Below are positions 17,374 through 24,093 of a DNA stretch of 52,024 bases, piece by piece. Positions within the stretch are counted from its first letter, which is position 1. Each line of letters opens with the position of its first letter. Under the pieces are notes generated by a model, which worked only from the letters and a program-made list of their open reading frames with translations, did no database searches and had not been told where the DNA came from. Made by a program: the position numbers and the translations under genes. Origin of the DNA: Gammaproteobacteria bacterium (GTDB taxonomy: Bacteria; Pseudomonadota; Gammaproteobacteria; UBA6429; Thiohalophilaceae); NCBI GenBank assembly GCA_029881995.1, contig JAOULO010000020.1, positions 1-52,024 of the forward strand, in the 5' to 3' direction.

Positions 17374-17434
17374 GGAAAATAGCCTGGTTTTTCCTAATAA
17401 CAGTCAGCAATAAGCTTCGTTTCAGGCTATTTCC
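17374..17434 (+). repeat. Large inverted repeat before uvrY, overlapping its promoter
   Basis: GGAAAATAGCCTG (17374-17386) pairs with CAGGCTATTTCC (17423-17434), 12 bp with one bulged A and a 36-base loop. The left arm can instead form a short hairpin with TTTTTCC just after it (GGAAAA…TTTTCC). The right arm abuts the -35 region of a TATAAT box at 17452-17457. It may be the terminator of the hydrolase gene, an operator, or both. Confidence 0.45.
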
Positions 17435-17451
17435 CATGTAGATGAATCAGG

Positions 17452-17457
17452 TATAAT
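17452..17457 (+). promoter_or_regulatory. -10 box of the uvrY promoter
   Basis: A perfect TATAAT at 17452-17457, 56 bases before the uvrY ATG. The -35 position (around TTTCCC, 17 bases upstream) is weak, which suggests activator dependence or an extended -10 context. Confidence 0.5.
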
Positions 17458-17512
17458 TGTTGAAAATACATCGTGACACTGGCACTGGAAGGCCTGATAA
17501 ACGGGGAACAAT

Positions 17513-18151
17513 ATGATAAAGATCATGCTGGTTGATGATCACGACCTGGTTCGAACAGGAGTCAGGCGCCTCCTGGAAGATAATCCTGACCTTGAAATTG
17601 TTGGCGAAGCCAGTAGTGGCGAAGAGGCCATTACTCTTGTTAAGGAATTAAGCCCAGATATTGTTCTCATGGACCTTAACATGCCGGGCGTCGGTGGCCT
17701 TGAAGCCACCAAAAAAATCAAACATCTCACTCCCAAGGTTCGTATCATCATTGTCACCATGGTCGATGACATCATGTTCCCACAACGCCTATTAAAGGCA
17801 GGAGCCAGTGGTTATCTGACCAAGGGAGCATCAGCCGATGAGATCATGCGCGCCATTCGTGATGCTATGGTCAACAAGCGTTTCATTAGCCCGGATCTGG
17901 CAATGAAAATGGCCACGGCCAGTGACGATGACAAATCTCCCTTCGATGAGCTCTCAGAACGTGAACTGCAGGTGTTGATGATGTTACTGGAAGGGCAACG
18001 GGTGACTGATATATCCAATAAGCTTTTTTTAAGTCCTAAAACCATCAGTACCTACCGTTCTCGCCTGCACGAAAAGCTCAATGTCAAAACCGATATTGAA
18101 CTGACGCGCCTGGCCATAGAATACGGTATTATTGCAGGCAATCCTCACTAA
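17513..18151 (+). CDS. uvrY: GacA/UvrY response regulator
   Basis: A 212-residue NarL/FixJ-family regulator: receiver with D8, D9 and phosphoacceptor D54 (VLMDLNMPG), T83 in IIIVTMVDD, K105 in YLTKGAS, and a LuxR-type helix-turn-helix at ~145-200 (LSERELQVLMMLLEGQRVTDISNKLFLSPKTISTYRSRLHEKL, read in pieces). It is the partner of a GacS/BarA kinase and in gammaproteobacteria drives CsrB/RsmY-type small RNAs. Linkage to uvrC is the classical arrangement. Two candidate ANGGA small RNAs lie about 6 kb downstream. Confidence 0.93.
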   Translation: MIKIMLVDDHDLVRTGVRRLLEDNPDLEIVGEASSGEEAITLVKELSPDIVLMDLNMPGVGGLEATKKIKHLTPKVRIIIVTMVDDIMFPQRLLKAGASGYLTKGASADEIMRAIRDAMVNKRFISPDLAMKMATASDDDKSPFDELSERELQVLMMLLEGQRVTDISNKLFLSPKTISTYRSRLHEKLNVKTDIELTRLAIEYGIIAGNPH

Positions 18152-18153
18152 AT

Positions 18154-18792
18154 ATGACCAGCCTGTCTTTTGATCTTGATTGCCGACAATGCAAACGGCT
18201 CGACAGCTTCCTTAAGAAAGTCAAAACGGAATATCCCGATTACCATGCTCGACCGGTGGCCCCGTTTGGTGTTGCCAAACCAGATTTGCTGATCGTCGGC
18301 CTTGCTCCAGGCATGCATGGGGCCAATGCCACTGGCCGACCTTTTACCGGGGATTATGCTGGCATCCTGTTATACGAAACGCTCTATAAATATGGGTTCA
18401 GTACCAAACCGGAATCGATCTCCCAGCAAGATGGTCTCAAACTCAAGCGCTGTCGTATTACCAATGCCGTTAAGTGCCTGCCTCCCGAAAACAAACCTAC
18501 CGGGGTTGAGATCAACACCTGCAATAGTTTTCTTGCCAATGAACTGGCTGGACTTAAAAAGGGTGCGATAATCCTGGTGCTGGGGGGAATCGCCCACAAG
18601 GCCGTGGTGAAAGCCTATGGCCTTAAGCAGTCAGACTATTCTTTCGGCCATGGCAAGGTCTATGATTTACCTGATAATAGTAAACTGGTGACGTCCTATC
18701 ACTGCAGTCGCTACAACACCTCAACCAAACGTCTCACCGAGAAAATGTTCCATCAAGTATTTGAAAAAATCCTCAAACTCATGGCTAAATAG
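18154..18792 (+). CDS. Uracil-DNA glycosylase, type 5 (UdgB-like)
   Basis: A 212-residue iron-sulfur uracil-DNA glycosylase. Features: an N-terminal CRQC pair, two further Cys (NAVKC, EINTC) giving a four-Cys 4Fe-4S set, motif A GLAPGMHGANATGRPFTGD (49-67) and motif C SYHCSRYNTSTKRLT. The lack of the usual Asp or Asn water-activating residue in motif A (GLAPG) points to the type 5/UdgB group, which removes uracil, hypoxanthine and other deaminated bases. It starts 2 bases after the uvrY stop and ends 3 bases before uvrC, so base-excision and nucleotide-excision repair are in one operon here. Confidence 0.85.
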   Translation: MTSLSFDLDCRQCKRLDSFLKKVKTEYPDYHARPVAPFGVAKPDLLIVGLAPGMHGANATGRPFTGDYAGILLYETLYKYGFSTKPESISQQDGLKLKRCRITNAVKCLPPENKPTGVEINTCNSFLANELAGLKKGAIILVLGGIAHKAVVKAYGLKQSDYSFGHGKVYDLPDNSKLVTSYHCSRYNTSTKRLTEKMFHQVFEKILKLMAK

Positions 18793-18795
18793 GCC

Positions 18796-20655
18796 ATGGA
18801 AAGCCAGGCTGGGCAGGCATCGTTCGATGCCAAAGCATTCTTAAAGACCCTCCCCGATAGTCCGGGTGTATATCGCATGCTGGATAAGCGTGAGCAGGTC
18901 ATTTATGTCGGCAAGGCACGCAATCTGAAAAAGCGGGTTAAGAGTTATTTTCTGAAAAATATTACCCATCCCAAGACCCGAACCCTGGTTGCGCAGATCT
19001 GCAATATCGAAATCACGGTCACCCATACCGAAAATGAGGCCCTGTTACTGGAAAACAACCTCATCAAGTCTCTTAAGCCGCGTTATAACGTCCTGTTTAG
19101 AGACGATAAGAGTTATCCCTATATATATCTGTCCCTGGACGCCTTTCCTCGCCTGGCCGTGCATCGTGGCGCACAGCGGGCCAAAGGACGTTATTTTGGC
19201 CCTTATCCCAGTGCCGGGGCCGTGAGAGAGACCCTGAACCTGTTGCAAAAATTATTTCCTATTCGCCAGTGTGAAGACAGTTTTTATAAAAATCGTTCCA
19301 GGCCCTGCCTGCAGTATCAGATCAAACGATGCACAGCACCCTGTGTCGGCCTCATTGATGAACAGGCTTACCAGAATGATCTGCGCCATGCGGTCATGTT
19401 TCTGGAAGGCAAAAGCACAGCGGTGATTGATGAGCTGGCCGATAAAATGGATGAGGCCTCAGTAGCTTTACAATATGAACAGGCCGCGCTTTATCGTGAT
19501 CAGATTGCAAATTTAAGGCGAGTACAGGAACGCCAGTATATCGAAGGAGAGCGGGGCAACCTGGATGTGATAGCCGCTGCTGTTCAGGGTGGTGTGGCCT
19601 GTGTACAGCTATTTACCGTGCGGGGTGGGCGTAATCTGGGTAATAAGACCTTTTATCCCAAAAATGTCGAGCAACAGGTGGTAGAAGAGCTGCTTTCAGC
19701 GTTTATATCGCAATATTACCTGATTTCCGGCGAGGCCAGGGCCTCAAAACATGAACTACCCGACGAAATATTGCTAAATGCCGAACTGACGGATGCCGAC
19801 ATATTGGCCTCAGTCCTGTCCGAACAGGCCGGCCGCAAGCTAGCTCTTTCTCACAAATTGCGTGGTGAAAGGGCCCGCTGGTTAAAAATGGCCGAGCAGA
19901 ATGCCAGGCAGGCACTGAGTATGCGCCTGAACAGTCAGGCAACCCTGATTCAACGCTATGAGGCCTTGCAGGATGTCCTTGGATTTGATGAACTACCGAC
20001 ACGTATGGAGTGTTTTGACATTAGCCATACTATGGGTGAAGCACCAGTGGCTTCATGTGTGGTCTTTGATCAAAACGGCCCCCTCAAATCCGATTATCGC
20101 CGCTTTAATATCGAAGGTATTACGCCTGGCGATGATTATGCAGCGATGCATCAGGCACTGACACGCCGCTATAAACGATTAAAAGAAGGCGAGGGAAAAA
20201 TACCGGATGTCCTGTTTATCGATGGTGGTAAGGGGCAGGTCAGTCAGGCCCGGGATGTCATGGAAGAATTACAAATTGAAGAGCTGACCATTATCGGTAT
20301 CGCCAAAGGCCCTTCACGCAAACCCGGTCTGGAAACACTCTGCTTGTCCGAACAAAAACGCGAGACTATACTGCCCTCTGATTCGCCCGCATTGCATTTA
20401 ATTCAACAGATTCGTGACGAAGCACATCGGTTTGCCATTACCGGTCATCGTCAACGTCGCCAGAAAAAACGCAATCAGTCACCCCTGGAAGAAATCCCAG
20501 GGCTAGGACCAAAACGTCGGCAGCAGTTATTACGCCAGTTTGGTGGTCTGCAGGAAGTGGCCAGGGCAGGGGTGGAAGATCTGGCCAGTGTGCAGGGCAT
20601 TAGTCGAGATTTAGCACAGTTAATTTACGATCGTTTTCATTCAGATAGACCATAA
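18796..20655 (+). CDS. uvrC: UvrABC excinuclease subunit C
   Basis: A 619-residue UvrC, normal in length. It has the GIY-YIG nuclease domain (PGVYRMLDKREQVIYVGKAR, residues ~16-35) for the 3' incision, the Cys-rich linker (CLQYQIKRCTAPCVGLI), a UVR motif (~205-240), the RNase H-like 5'-incision domain with RMECFDISHTMGE and DVLFIDGGKGQ, and C-terminal helix-hairpin-helix repeats (LEEIPGLGPKRRQQLL, LASVQGISRDLAQLI). It makes both incisions in nucleotide excision repair. It lies in the uvrY-udg-uvrC-pgsA operon. Confidence 0.97.
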   Translation: MESQAGQASFDAKAFLKTLPDSPGVYRMLDKREQVIYVGKARNLKKRVKSYFLKNITHPKTRTLVAQICNIEITVTHTENEALLLENNLIKSLKPRYNVLFRDDKSYPYIYLSLDAFPRLAVHRGAQRAKGRYFGPYPSAGAVRETLNLLQKLFPIRQCEDSFYKNRSRPCLQYQIKRCTAPCVGLIDEQAYQNDLRHAVMFLEGKSTAVIDELADKMDEASVALQYEQAALYRDQIANLRRVQERQYIEGERGNLDVIAAAVQGGVACVQLFTVRGGRNLGNKTFYPKNVEQQVVEELLSAFISQYYLISGEARASKHELPDEILLNAELTDADILASVLSEQAGRKLALSHKLRGERARWLKMAEQNARQALSMRLNSQATLIQRYEALQDVLGFDELPTRMECFDISHTMGEAPVASCVVFDQNGPLKSDYRRFNIEGITPGDDYAAMHQALTRRYKRLKEGEGKIPDVLFIDGGKGQVSQARDVMEELQIEELTIIGIAKGPSRKPGLETLCLSEQKRETILPSDSPALHLIQQIRDEAHRFAITGHRQRRQKKRNQSPLEEIPGLGPKRRQQLLRQFGGLQEVARAGVEDLASVQGISRDLAQLIYDRFHSDRP

Positions 20656-20662
20656 TAAGAAC

Positions 20663-21223
20663 ATGCAGTGGAACATACCCAATATCCTGACCTTATTTCG
20701 GATTGTATTAATTCCGGTTTTTGTTGTGGCCTTTTACTGGCCGGAATCCGGCTGGAACCATGTTATCACCACGAGTATTTTCTTTGTCGCCGGTATCAGT
20801 GACTGGTTTGATGGCTACCTGGCTCGCAAACTGAACCAGCAGTCAGCCTTCGGTGCCTTTCTCGACCCCGTAGCAGATAAGCTAATGGTCGCCGTGGCGC
20901 TTATTCTTCTGGTTGGAGCCGATCCTGGTGCCTTTACCGCTGTTCCAGCAGCCATCATTATAGGCCGTGAAATCACCATATCGGCCCTACGAGAATGGAT
21001 GGCCCAGGTCGGGGACAATGCCAAGGTGAAAGTCTCCAATATTGGCAAGATCAAAACAGCGGCTCAGATGCTGGCCGTTGGCTTCTTATTATATAGAGCG
21101 CCTGTAGGCGCATTCCCCACCACGGAAATCGGTTATGGGCTGTTATATCTGGCGGCTGCCCTCACATTATGGTCCATGGTGGTCTATCTAAGAGCAGCCT
21201 GGTCCAGCCTGACAAAGGCCTGA
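20663..21223 (+). CDS. pgsA: CDP-diacylglycerol-glycerol-3-phosphate 3-phosphatidyltransferase
   Basis: A 186-residue integral membrane enzyme that makes phosphatidylglycerophosphate, the first committed step to phosphatidylglycerol and cardiolipin. The CDP-alcohol phosphatidyltransferase motif is complete: SDWFDGYLAR…GAFLDPVADK (residues ~47-72), with all four Asp. NIPNILTLFRI at the N-terminus is the standard start. It follows uvrC by 7 bases, as in many gammaproteobacteria. Confidence 0.96.
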   Translation: MQWNIPNILTLFRIVLIPVFVVAFYWPESGWNHVITTSIFFVAGISDWFDGYLARKLNQQSAFGAFLDPVADKLMVAVALILLVGADPGAFTAVPAAIIIGREITISALREWMAQVGDNAKVKVSNIGKIKTAAQMLAVGFLLYRAPVGAFPTTEIGYGLLYLAAALTLWSMVVYLRAAWSSLTKA

Positions 21224-21242
21224 AATACCCTCACATTCCTGC

Positions 21243-21270
21243 TTGACAGAGAAAAACTCGCCGCTACAAT
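21243..21270 (+). promoter_or_regulatory. Promoter of the tRNA-Gly gene
   Basis: A consensus -35 TTGACA (21243-21248), a 16-base spacer and a -10 TACAAT (21265-21270), 12 bases before the mature tRNA. It gives the tRNA cluster transcription independent of pgsA. Confidence 0.75.
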
Positions 21271-21282
21271 AGCACCCTCTTT

Positions 21283-21358
<76 letters not shown>

Positions 21359-21365
21359 GATTTTG

Positions 21366-21396
21366 AAAACCTCGGTGAAAACACCGGGGTTTTTTT
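21366..21396 (+). terminator. Intrinsic terminator after tRNA-Gly
   Basis: A 12-bp stem (AAAACCTCGGTG / CACCGGGGTTTT, with one T-G wobble) and an AAAA loop, followed by three more T. It lies between tRNA-Gly and tRNA-Cys, so tRNA-Cys needs readthrough or another promoter. Confidence 0.8.
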
Positions 21397-21415
21397 GTAA
21401 GATAAGCACGAATAT

Positions 21416-21489
21416 GGCGGGATGGCAGAATGGCTATGCAGCGGATTGCAAATCCGTGGATCTCGGTTCGACTCCGGGTCCCGCCTCCA
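21416..21489 (+). tRNA. tRNA-Cys(GCA)
   Basis: A 74-nt gene including CCA. The acceptor stem GGCGGGA/TCCCGCC is perfect, the anticodon arm CGGATTGCAAATCCG carries GCA, the T-arm is CGGTTCGACTCCG, and the discriminator is T, as expected for tRNA-Cys. Confidence 0.96.
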
Positions 21490-21517
21490 TTTTAAAAAAT
21501 CTTAACTCACTTCTTTA

Positions 21518-21546
21518 TTTCCATTCACATTCTAAATCTGTAGAAT
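21518..21546 (+). promoter_or_regulatory. Possible promoter of the split tRNA-Leu gene
   Basis: TTTCCA (21518-21523), 17 bases, TAGAAT (21541-21546), then a GC-rich discriminator (AGCCGCG). The spacing is ideal but the -35 is weak. It would start transcription a few bases before tRNA-Leu. Confidence 0.4.
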
Positions 21547-21562
21547 AGCCGCGTCACTCATA

Positions 21563-21597
21563 GCCCGGGTGGCGAAATTGGTAGACGCAAGGGACTT
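21563..21597 (+). tRNA. tRNA-Leu(UAA), 5' exon
   Basis: The first 35 bases of a tRNA-Leu: acceptor strand GCCCGGG, D-arm, 5' anticodon stem AGGGA and loop bases C, T, T up to the wobble T34. It is interrupted after T34 by a group I intron; the 3' exon is at 22282-22333. Joined, the loop reads CTTAAAA with anticodon TAA, closed by AGGGA/TCCCT, and the product is 87 nt including CCA. Confidence 0.93.
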
Positions 21598-22281
21598 AAA
21601 TTTTTGAGCACTCAGTAGGGAAACCACTGATGTGAATGGAGTCAAATTCGGGGAAACCTCAGCATGTAAAGTTGGTGGCAATCCCGAGCTAAGCCTGAGA
21701 ACGGTTTTTACTTCGATATGTTGGAGTAAGAGCATGGCAGTTAGGACACAACATTCGAAGATTTTTGATTCGATTGTCCTGATTGTTACCGTTTATATGA
21801 TCAAGCTCTAGTGGAATAGGCTGATTGAGCCACACAGCGTTCTTACAATTCATACACTGATGGTCAAAAATACCTTCTTTAAGAAGCCTGTTTTTGAGTT
21901 TATAAGATTGAATTGGAATTTTGTTGTTTAAGTAATACTCAATCGGTTGTTTTGGGCCAAGTTTTTTGCCCTTGTTCCAGGCATGACCATGGAAATGTGA
22001 TGTATCAAGATCAAAGTGCTTAATTGCTTTTCTTAGAACGTCGTAATTTCCACCAAACGGAGAAACTGCAAGTTTTTGCAGAACCTGTCTCATTGAGGTA
22101 GAAGTTTTAATTGCCGATCTGAGTTGTGATTCTGAATACTTATGTAGTTTCATAGTCCTGTCCTTAGGAAAGTGTAGAGACTTGACGGCTCCTGCCTACG
22201 TCATTTTATATGATAGGGTAAAGAGAAAGTCCAGACCACAAATGCATTTATGATGCAGCGACGAAAGTCGTAGCGGGTAAG
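21598..22281 (+). ncRNA. Group I intron in tRNA-Leu(UAA)
   Basis: A 684-nt intron inserted between the first and second anticodon bases, the same site as the well-known cyanobacterial/plastid tRNA-Leu intron. Core elements are readable: P1 (exon CTT with intron GAG, a U-G pair at the splice site); P2 with a GAAA loop (CAGTAGGGAAACCACTG); the P4/P5 block TTCGGGGAAACCTC…GGCAATCCCGAGCTAAGCC; P7 GACTT/AAGTC; P3 GGAG/CTCC in GACTTGACGGCTCC; P8 CCTA…TAGG; P9 with CGAC-GAAA-GTCG; and terminal G at 22281. It should self-splice. The HNH gene occupies the P6 extension on the opposite strand. Confidence 0.92.
21689..22153 (-). CDS. HNH homing endonuclease inside the tRNA-Leu intron (antisense)
   Basis: A 154-residue HNH nuclease. 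The C-terminal half has the zinc pair CMNC, the catalytic LELDHINGNNQDNRIKNLR and the second pair CPNCH, the pattern of HNH homing endonucleases; the N-terminal half (YSESQLRSAIKTSTSMRQVLQKL, read in parts) looks like a DNA-binding helical domain. It lies in the P6 extension of the group I intron but is read from the opposite strand. AAGGACAGG precedes its ATG. Its stop codon lies within P4'/P6 core sequence, so the two constrain each other. It probably cuts intronless tRNA-Leu genes and mobilises the intron. Confidence 0.88.
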   Translation of the reverse strand: MKLHKYSESQLRSAIKTSTSMRQVLQKLAVSPFGGNYDVLRKAIKHFDLDTSHFHGHAWNKGKKLGPKQPIEYYLNNKIPIQSYKLKNRLLKEGIFDHQCMNCKNAVWLNQPIPLELDHINGNNQDNRIKNLRMLCPNCHALTPTYRSKNRSQA

Positions 22282-22333
22282 AAAATCCCTCGGTGGCAAC
22301 ACCGTGCCGGTTCGAGTCCGGCCCCGGGCACCA
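22282..22333 (+). tRNA. tRNA-Leu(UAA), 3' exon
   Basis: The 52-base 3' exon: AAAA of the anticodon loop, TCCCT closing the anticodon stem, the long variable arm CGGTGGCAACACCG, the T-arm CCGGTTCGAGTCCGG, acceptor strand CCCGGGC, discriminator A and an encoded CCA. The acceptor pairs fully with the 5' exon at 21563-21569. Confidence 0.93.
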
Positions 22334-22393
22334 TTCACATTAGTCGTTTATTTTTTTATCGAGGTAAACCAGCACAGTATCCGTGCAGATGGA

Positions 22394-22415
22394 TGAAGCA
22401 CTTCCCTGTGCTTCA
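22394..22415. repeat. 8-bp hairpin between tRNA-Leu and the DUF900 gene
   Basis: TGAAGCAC-TTCCCT-GTGCTTCA, a perfect stem with a 6-base loop between the converging tRNA-Leu and DUF900 genes. No T-run follows on either strand, so an intrinsic terminator is not proven, but the position fits an end of transcription. Confidence 0.4.
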
Positions 22416-22425
22416 CCTTGGTGAA

Positions 22426-23580
22426 TTAATCGCTTGTGTCTATTATCTCTTCGAGTTCTTCTAATTTGTATACATTGCTACCCAGCTCCGACTTTTCAAA
22501 ATCCAGTTGTGAATAATCAAGTCCTGTCTGACCTTTTAACAGGTTGCCAAACAGATTATGAATAGATGCATTCTGTGATTGAGTCATGTGGAAGAAATTA
22601 TGCAGGTTTTCGACATTTGTTCCCTGAGTGAAATCGAAGTAGGTCACATTGAGGGCATCCAGATTTTGTCGGTACATACCCAAGCGCTCTTTGCCATTGG
22701 CCAGGTTCGAGAGAAAGAGTACCCAGTCATAATAATTGATGGTTACATAGCCGTGCTGGCCTACATCAGTCATGCGTTGGTGTATCCAGCTGGCATGATC
22801 ATCTCCTTGTACATCTGCCTGATGCATAATGACATTGGTAAACATATCATTGAGAGAATTATCAGCTGGAAAGTTTGAATGCTGGAATACCTGGTTGCCC
22901 AGACTATGTACCAGCAAATTGAAGGGGGCTGCTTGATTTGGTGCGTTTAGTTTGTCGAGAAACAGCTTTTTGACCATACTCAGCGATTCAACAAATGCCG
23001 GCGCGGTTGTTTTAGCTCGTCTTTTGGCTTCTTCATAAGCCTCTCTCTTTTCATCAATGAGATTTACCAGAAACTTAAGGCCTAAAGTGGCAGGATCAGG
23101 AACTATTCCATCCATCAAATTTTTTAAGTCATCTACAGTTACTGAATTGAGAGCAGATTCTTTTGCATCTTTAACAAAGGTATTTGGCTGTGATGGCCAG
23201 GAGAATGCGATGACATTAACATTGTGAACTTTACTGAGTTTGCGGCATTTGACCAGATTGGATTGCATGTCCTGATTGTTTCCGTGTAGAAACATCATCC
23301 AGGGCCGATTGGCCTCAACGTCTCCAGATTGAATTGTCTGAATAATTTTATCAAAGCAATCGTTTTCCTTACCTTTTTCATAAAGGGTTGCCGTCCATTT
23401 CTCTACAGGATCGGTGTCATCAAAATCATCTGTAACTAGCCAGTCAAACTCATTCTCCGGTTTTGTTATTTCATATTTATACTCAGCCACTCTAAGACCA
23501 TCGTCTGACATATCATTGCCAAACAGTGTTTCATCAGTTTTTCCGGGGTTTATGTTTCGGTTTGTGATAATAACAATCAT
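22426..23580 (-). CDS. DUF900-type alpha/beta hydrolase
   Basis: A 384-residue protein with alpha/beta-hydrolase features typical of DUF900: the oxyanion-hole strand PWMMFLHGNNQ (~93-103), VIAFSWPSQP (~124-133) and the nucleophile elbow LLVHSLGNQVFQH (Ser in HSLGN, ~226). A His for the triad may be in the C-terminal part (ENLHNFFH). There is no signal peptide, so it is probably cytoplasmic. The substrate is unknown; relatives are annotated as lipases or esterases. It is downstream of the two small-RNA modules on the same strand. Confidence 0.7.
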   Translation of the reverse strand: MIVIITNRNINPGKTDETLFGNDMSDDGLRVAEYKYEITKPENEFDWLVTDDFDDTDPVEKWTATLYEKGKENDCFDKIIQTIQSGDVEANRPWMMFLHGNNQDMQSNLVKCRKLSKVHNVNVIAFSWPSQPNTFVKDAKESALNSVTVDDLKNLMDGIVPDPATLGLKFLVNLIDEKREAYEEAKRRAKTTAPAFVESLSMVKKLFLDKLNAPNQAAPFNLLVHSLGNQVFQHSNFPADNSLNDMFTNVIMHQADVQGDDHASWIHQRMTDVGQHGYVTINYYDWVLFLSNLANGKERLGMYRQNLDALNVTYFDFTQGTNVENLHNFFHMTQSQNASIHNLFGNLLKGQTGLDYSQLDFEKSELGSNVYKLEELEEIIDTSD

Positions 23581-23663
23581 GGCTCCATCCTTATTGGTTA
23601 TTGTGGTTTGTTTACTTTATTTGAATTACAGAATTTATACAAATTAGCCTGGTTTAGGAACAA

Positions 23664-23773
23664 TAAAAAAGCCGGCCATAGGCCGGCGAAGGTAGAGGAG
23701 TCTCACTACTAAATGATTACAGGGGAGAGAAGATAATTGCGTGGCCATCCATGACCACTATCTTCCTCCCTGT
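23664..23773 (-). ncRNA. Candidate small RNA, copy 1
   Basis: On the minus strand: a -10-like TATTCT (23785-23780), then a ~110-base transcript with a GGGAGGA stretch, a 6-bp hairpin GTGGTC-ATGGAT-GGCCAC (23758-23741) nested in a longer stem (CAGGG…CCCTG), and an intrinsic terminator GCCGGCC-TAT-GGCCGGC followed by six T (to 23665). The loop ATGGAT fits the ANGGA signature of CsrA/RsmA targets. A paralogous copy lies exactly 200 bases upstream. No coding frame of note is present (13 codons at most). Transcription is inferred. Confidence 0.5.
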
Positions 23774-23828
23774 GACTTTAGAATAGAAAAAAACCGTTTT
23801 AATAGCAGTGAAATATATGCCTGTATTT

Positions 23829-24040
23829 TGTGAAAAATTACCAATCTGATAAGTAGAGGAAAAAAAGCCGGCATCATGCCGGCTTAAAAGGGGGAGTCCC
23901 AAAATGATAACTTAGGCAAATTATCATTGGGTCTATACGTGGCTATCCTTAGCCACTGTTCACTGTCCTTACAGTTACTACAATACTTAAACTATAAGTT
24001 AGTTTCTGTGTGGTGATGCCTTGGGAAATGTGAAAAATTA
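23829..24040 (-). repeat. Shared upstream element of the two small-RNA modules
   Basis: TAATTTTTCACA (minus strand) occurs at 23840-23829 and 24040-24029, exactly 200 bases apart, each followed after 6-7 bases by AGGCAT. Each copy is about 44 bases before the -10-like TATTST. This is the position expected of an activator site. It does not match the GacA box consensus. Confidence 0.5.
23860..23973 (-). ncRNA. Candidate small RNA, copy 2
   Basis: A second module of the same plan: -10-like TATTGT (23985-23980), AAGGACA, hairpin GTGGCT-AAGGAT-AGCCAC (23956-23939), a stem CCCAATGATAA…TTATCATTTTGGG (23931-23898), and terminator GCCGGCA-TGA-TGCCGGC followed by seven T (to 23860). The first hairpin differs from copy 1 by changes that keep both stem pairs (T-G to C-G and C-G to T-A), which is evidence for selection on RNA structure. 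The loop again contains ANGGA. Confidence 0.5.
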
Positions 24041-24042
24041 AC

Positions 24043-24068
24043 AAAAAAAGCCGGCTTAATGCCGGCTT
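24043..24068 (-). terminator. Intrinsic terminator of the lipoprotein gene
   Basis: AAGCCGGC-ATTAA-GCCGGCTT (minus strand) with seven T following. It is the third GCCGGC terminator in 400 bases, 26 bases after the lipoprotein stop codon. Confidence 0.8.
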
Positions 24069-24093
24069 GTTAGTTTTGACTATAGTGTTAGGA

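Noticed and set aside
23717-23902. 61-codon minus-strand frame through the small-RNA region
   Set aside because: It runs through a strong intrinsic terminator; differences between the two module copies fall at positions that keep RNA pairing, not at third codon positions.
23971-23976. TGTAAG upstream of small RNA copy 2 as a GacA box
   Set aside because: Only one half-site matches; the CTTACA partner is absent and it lies too close to the -10.
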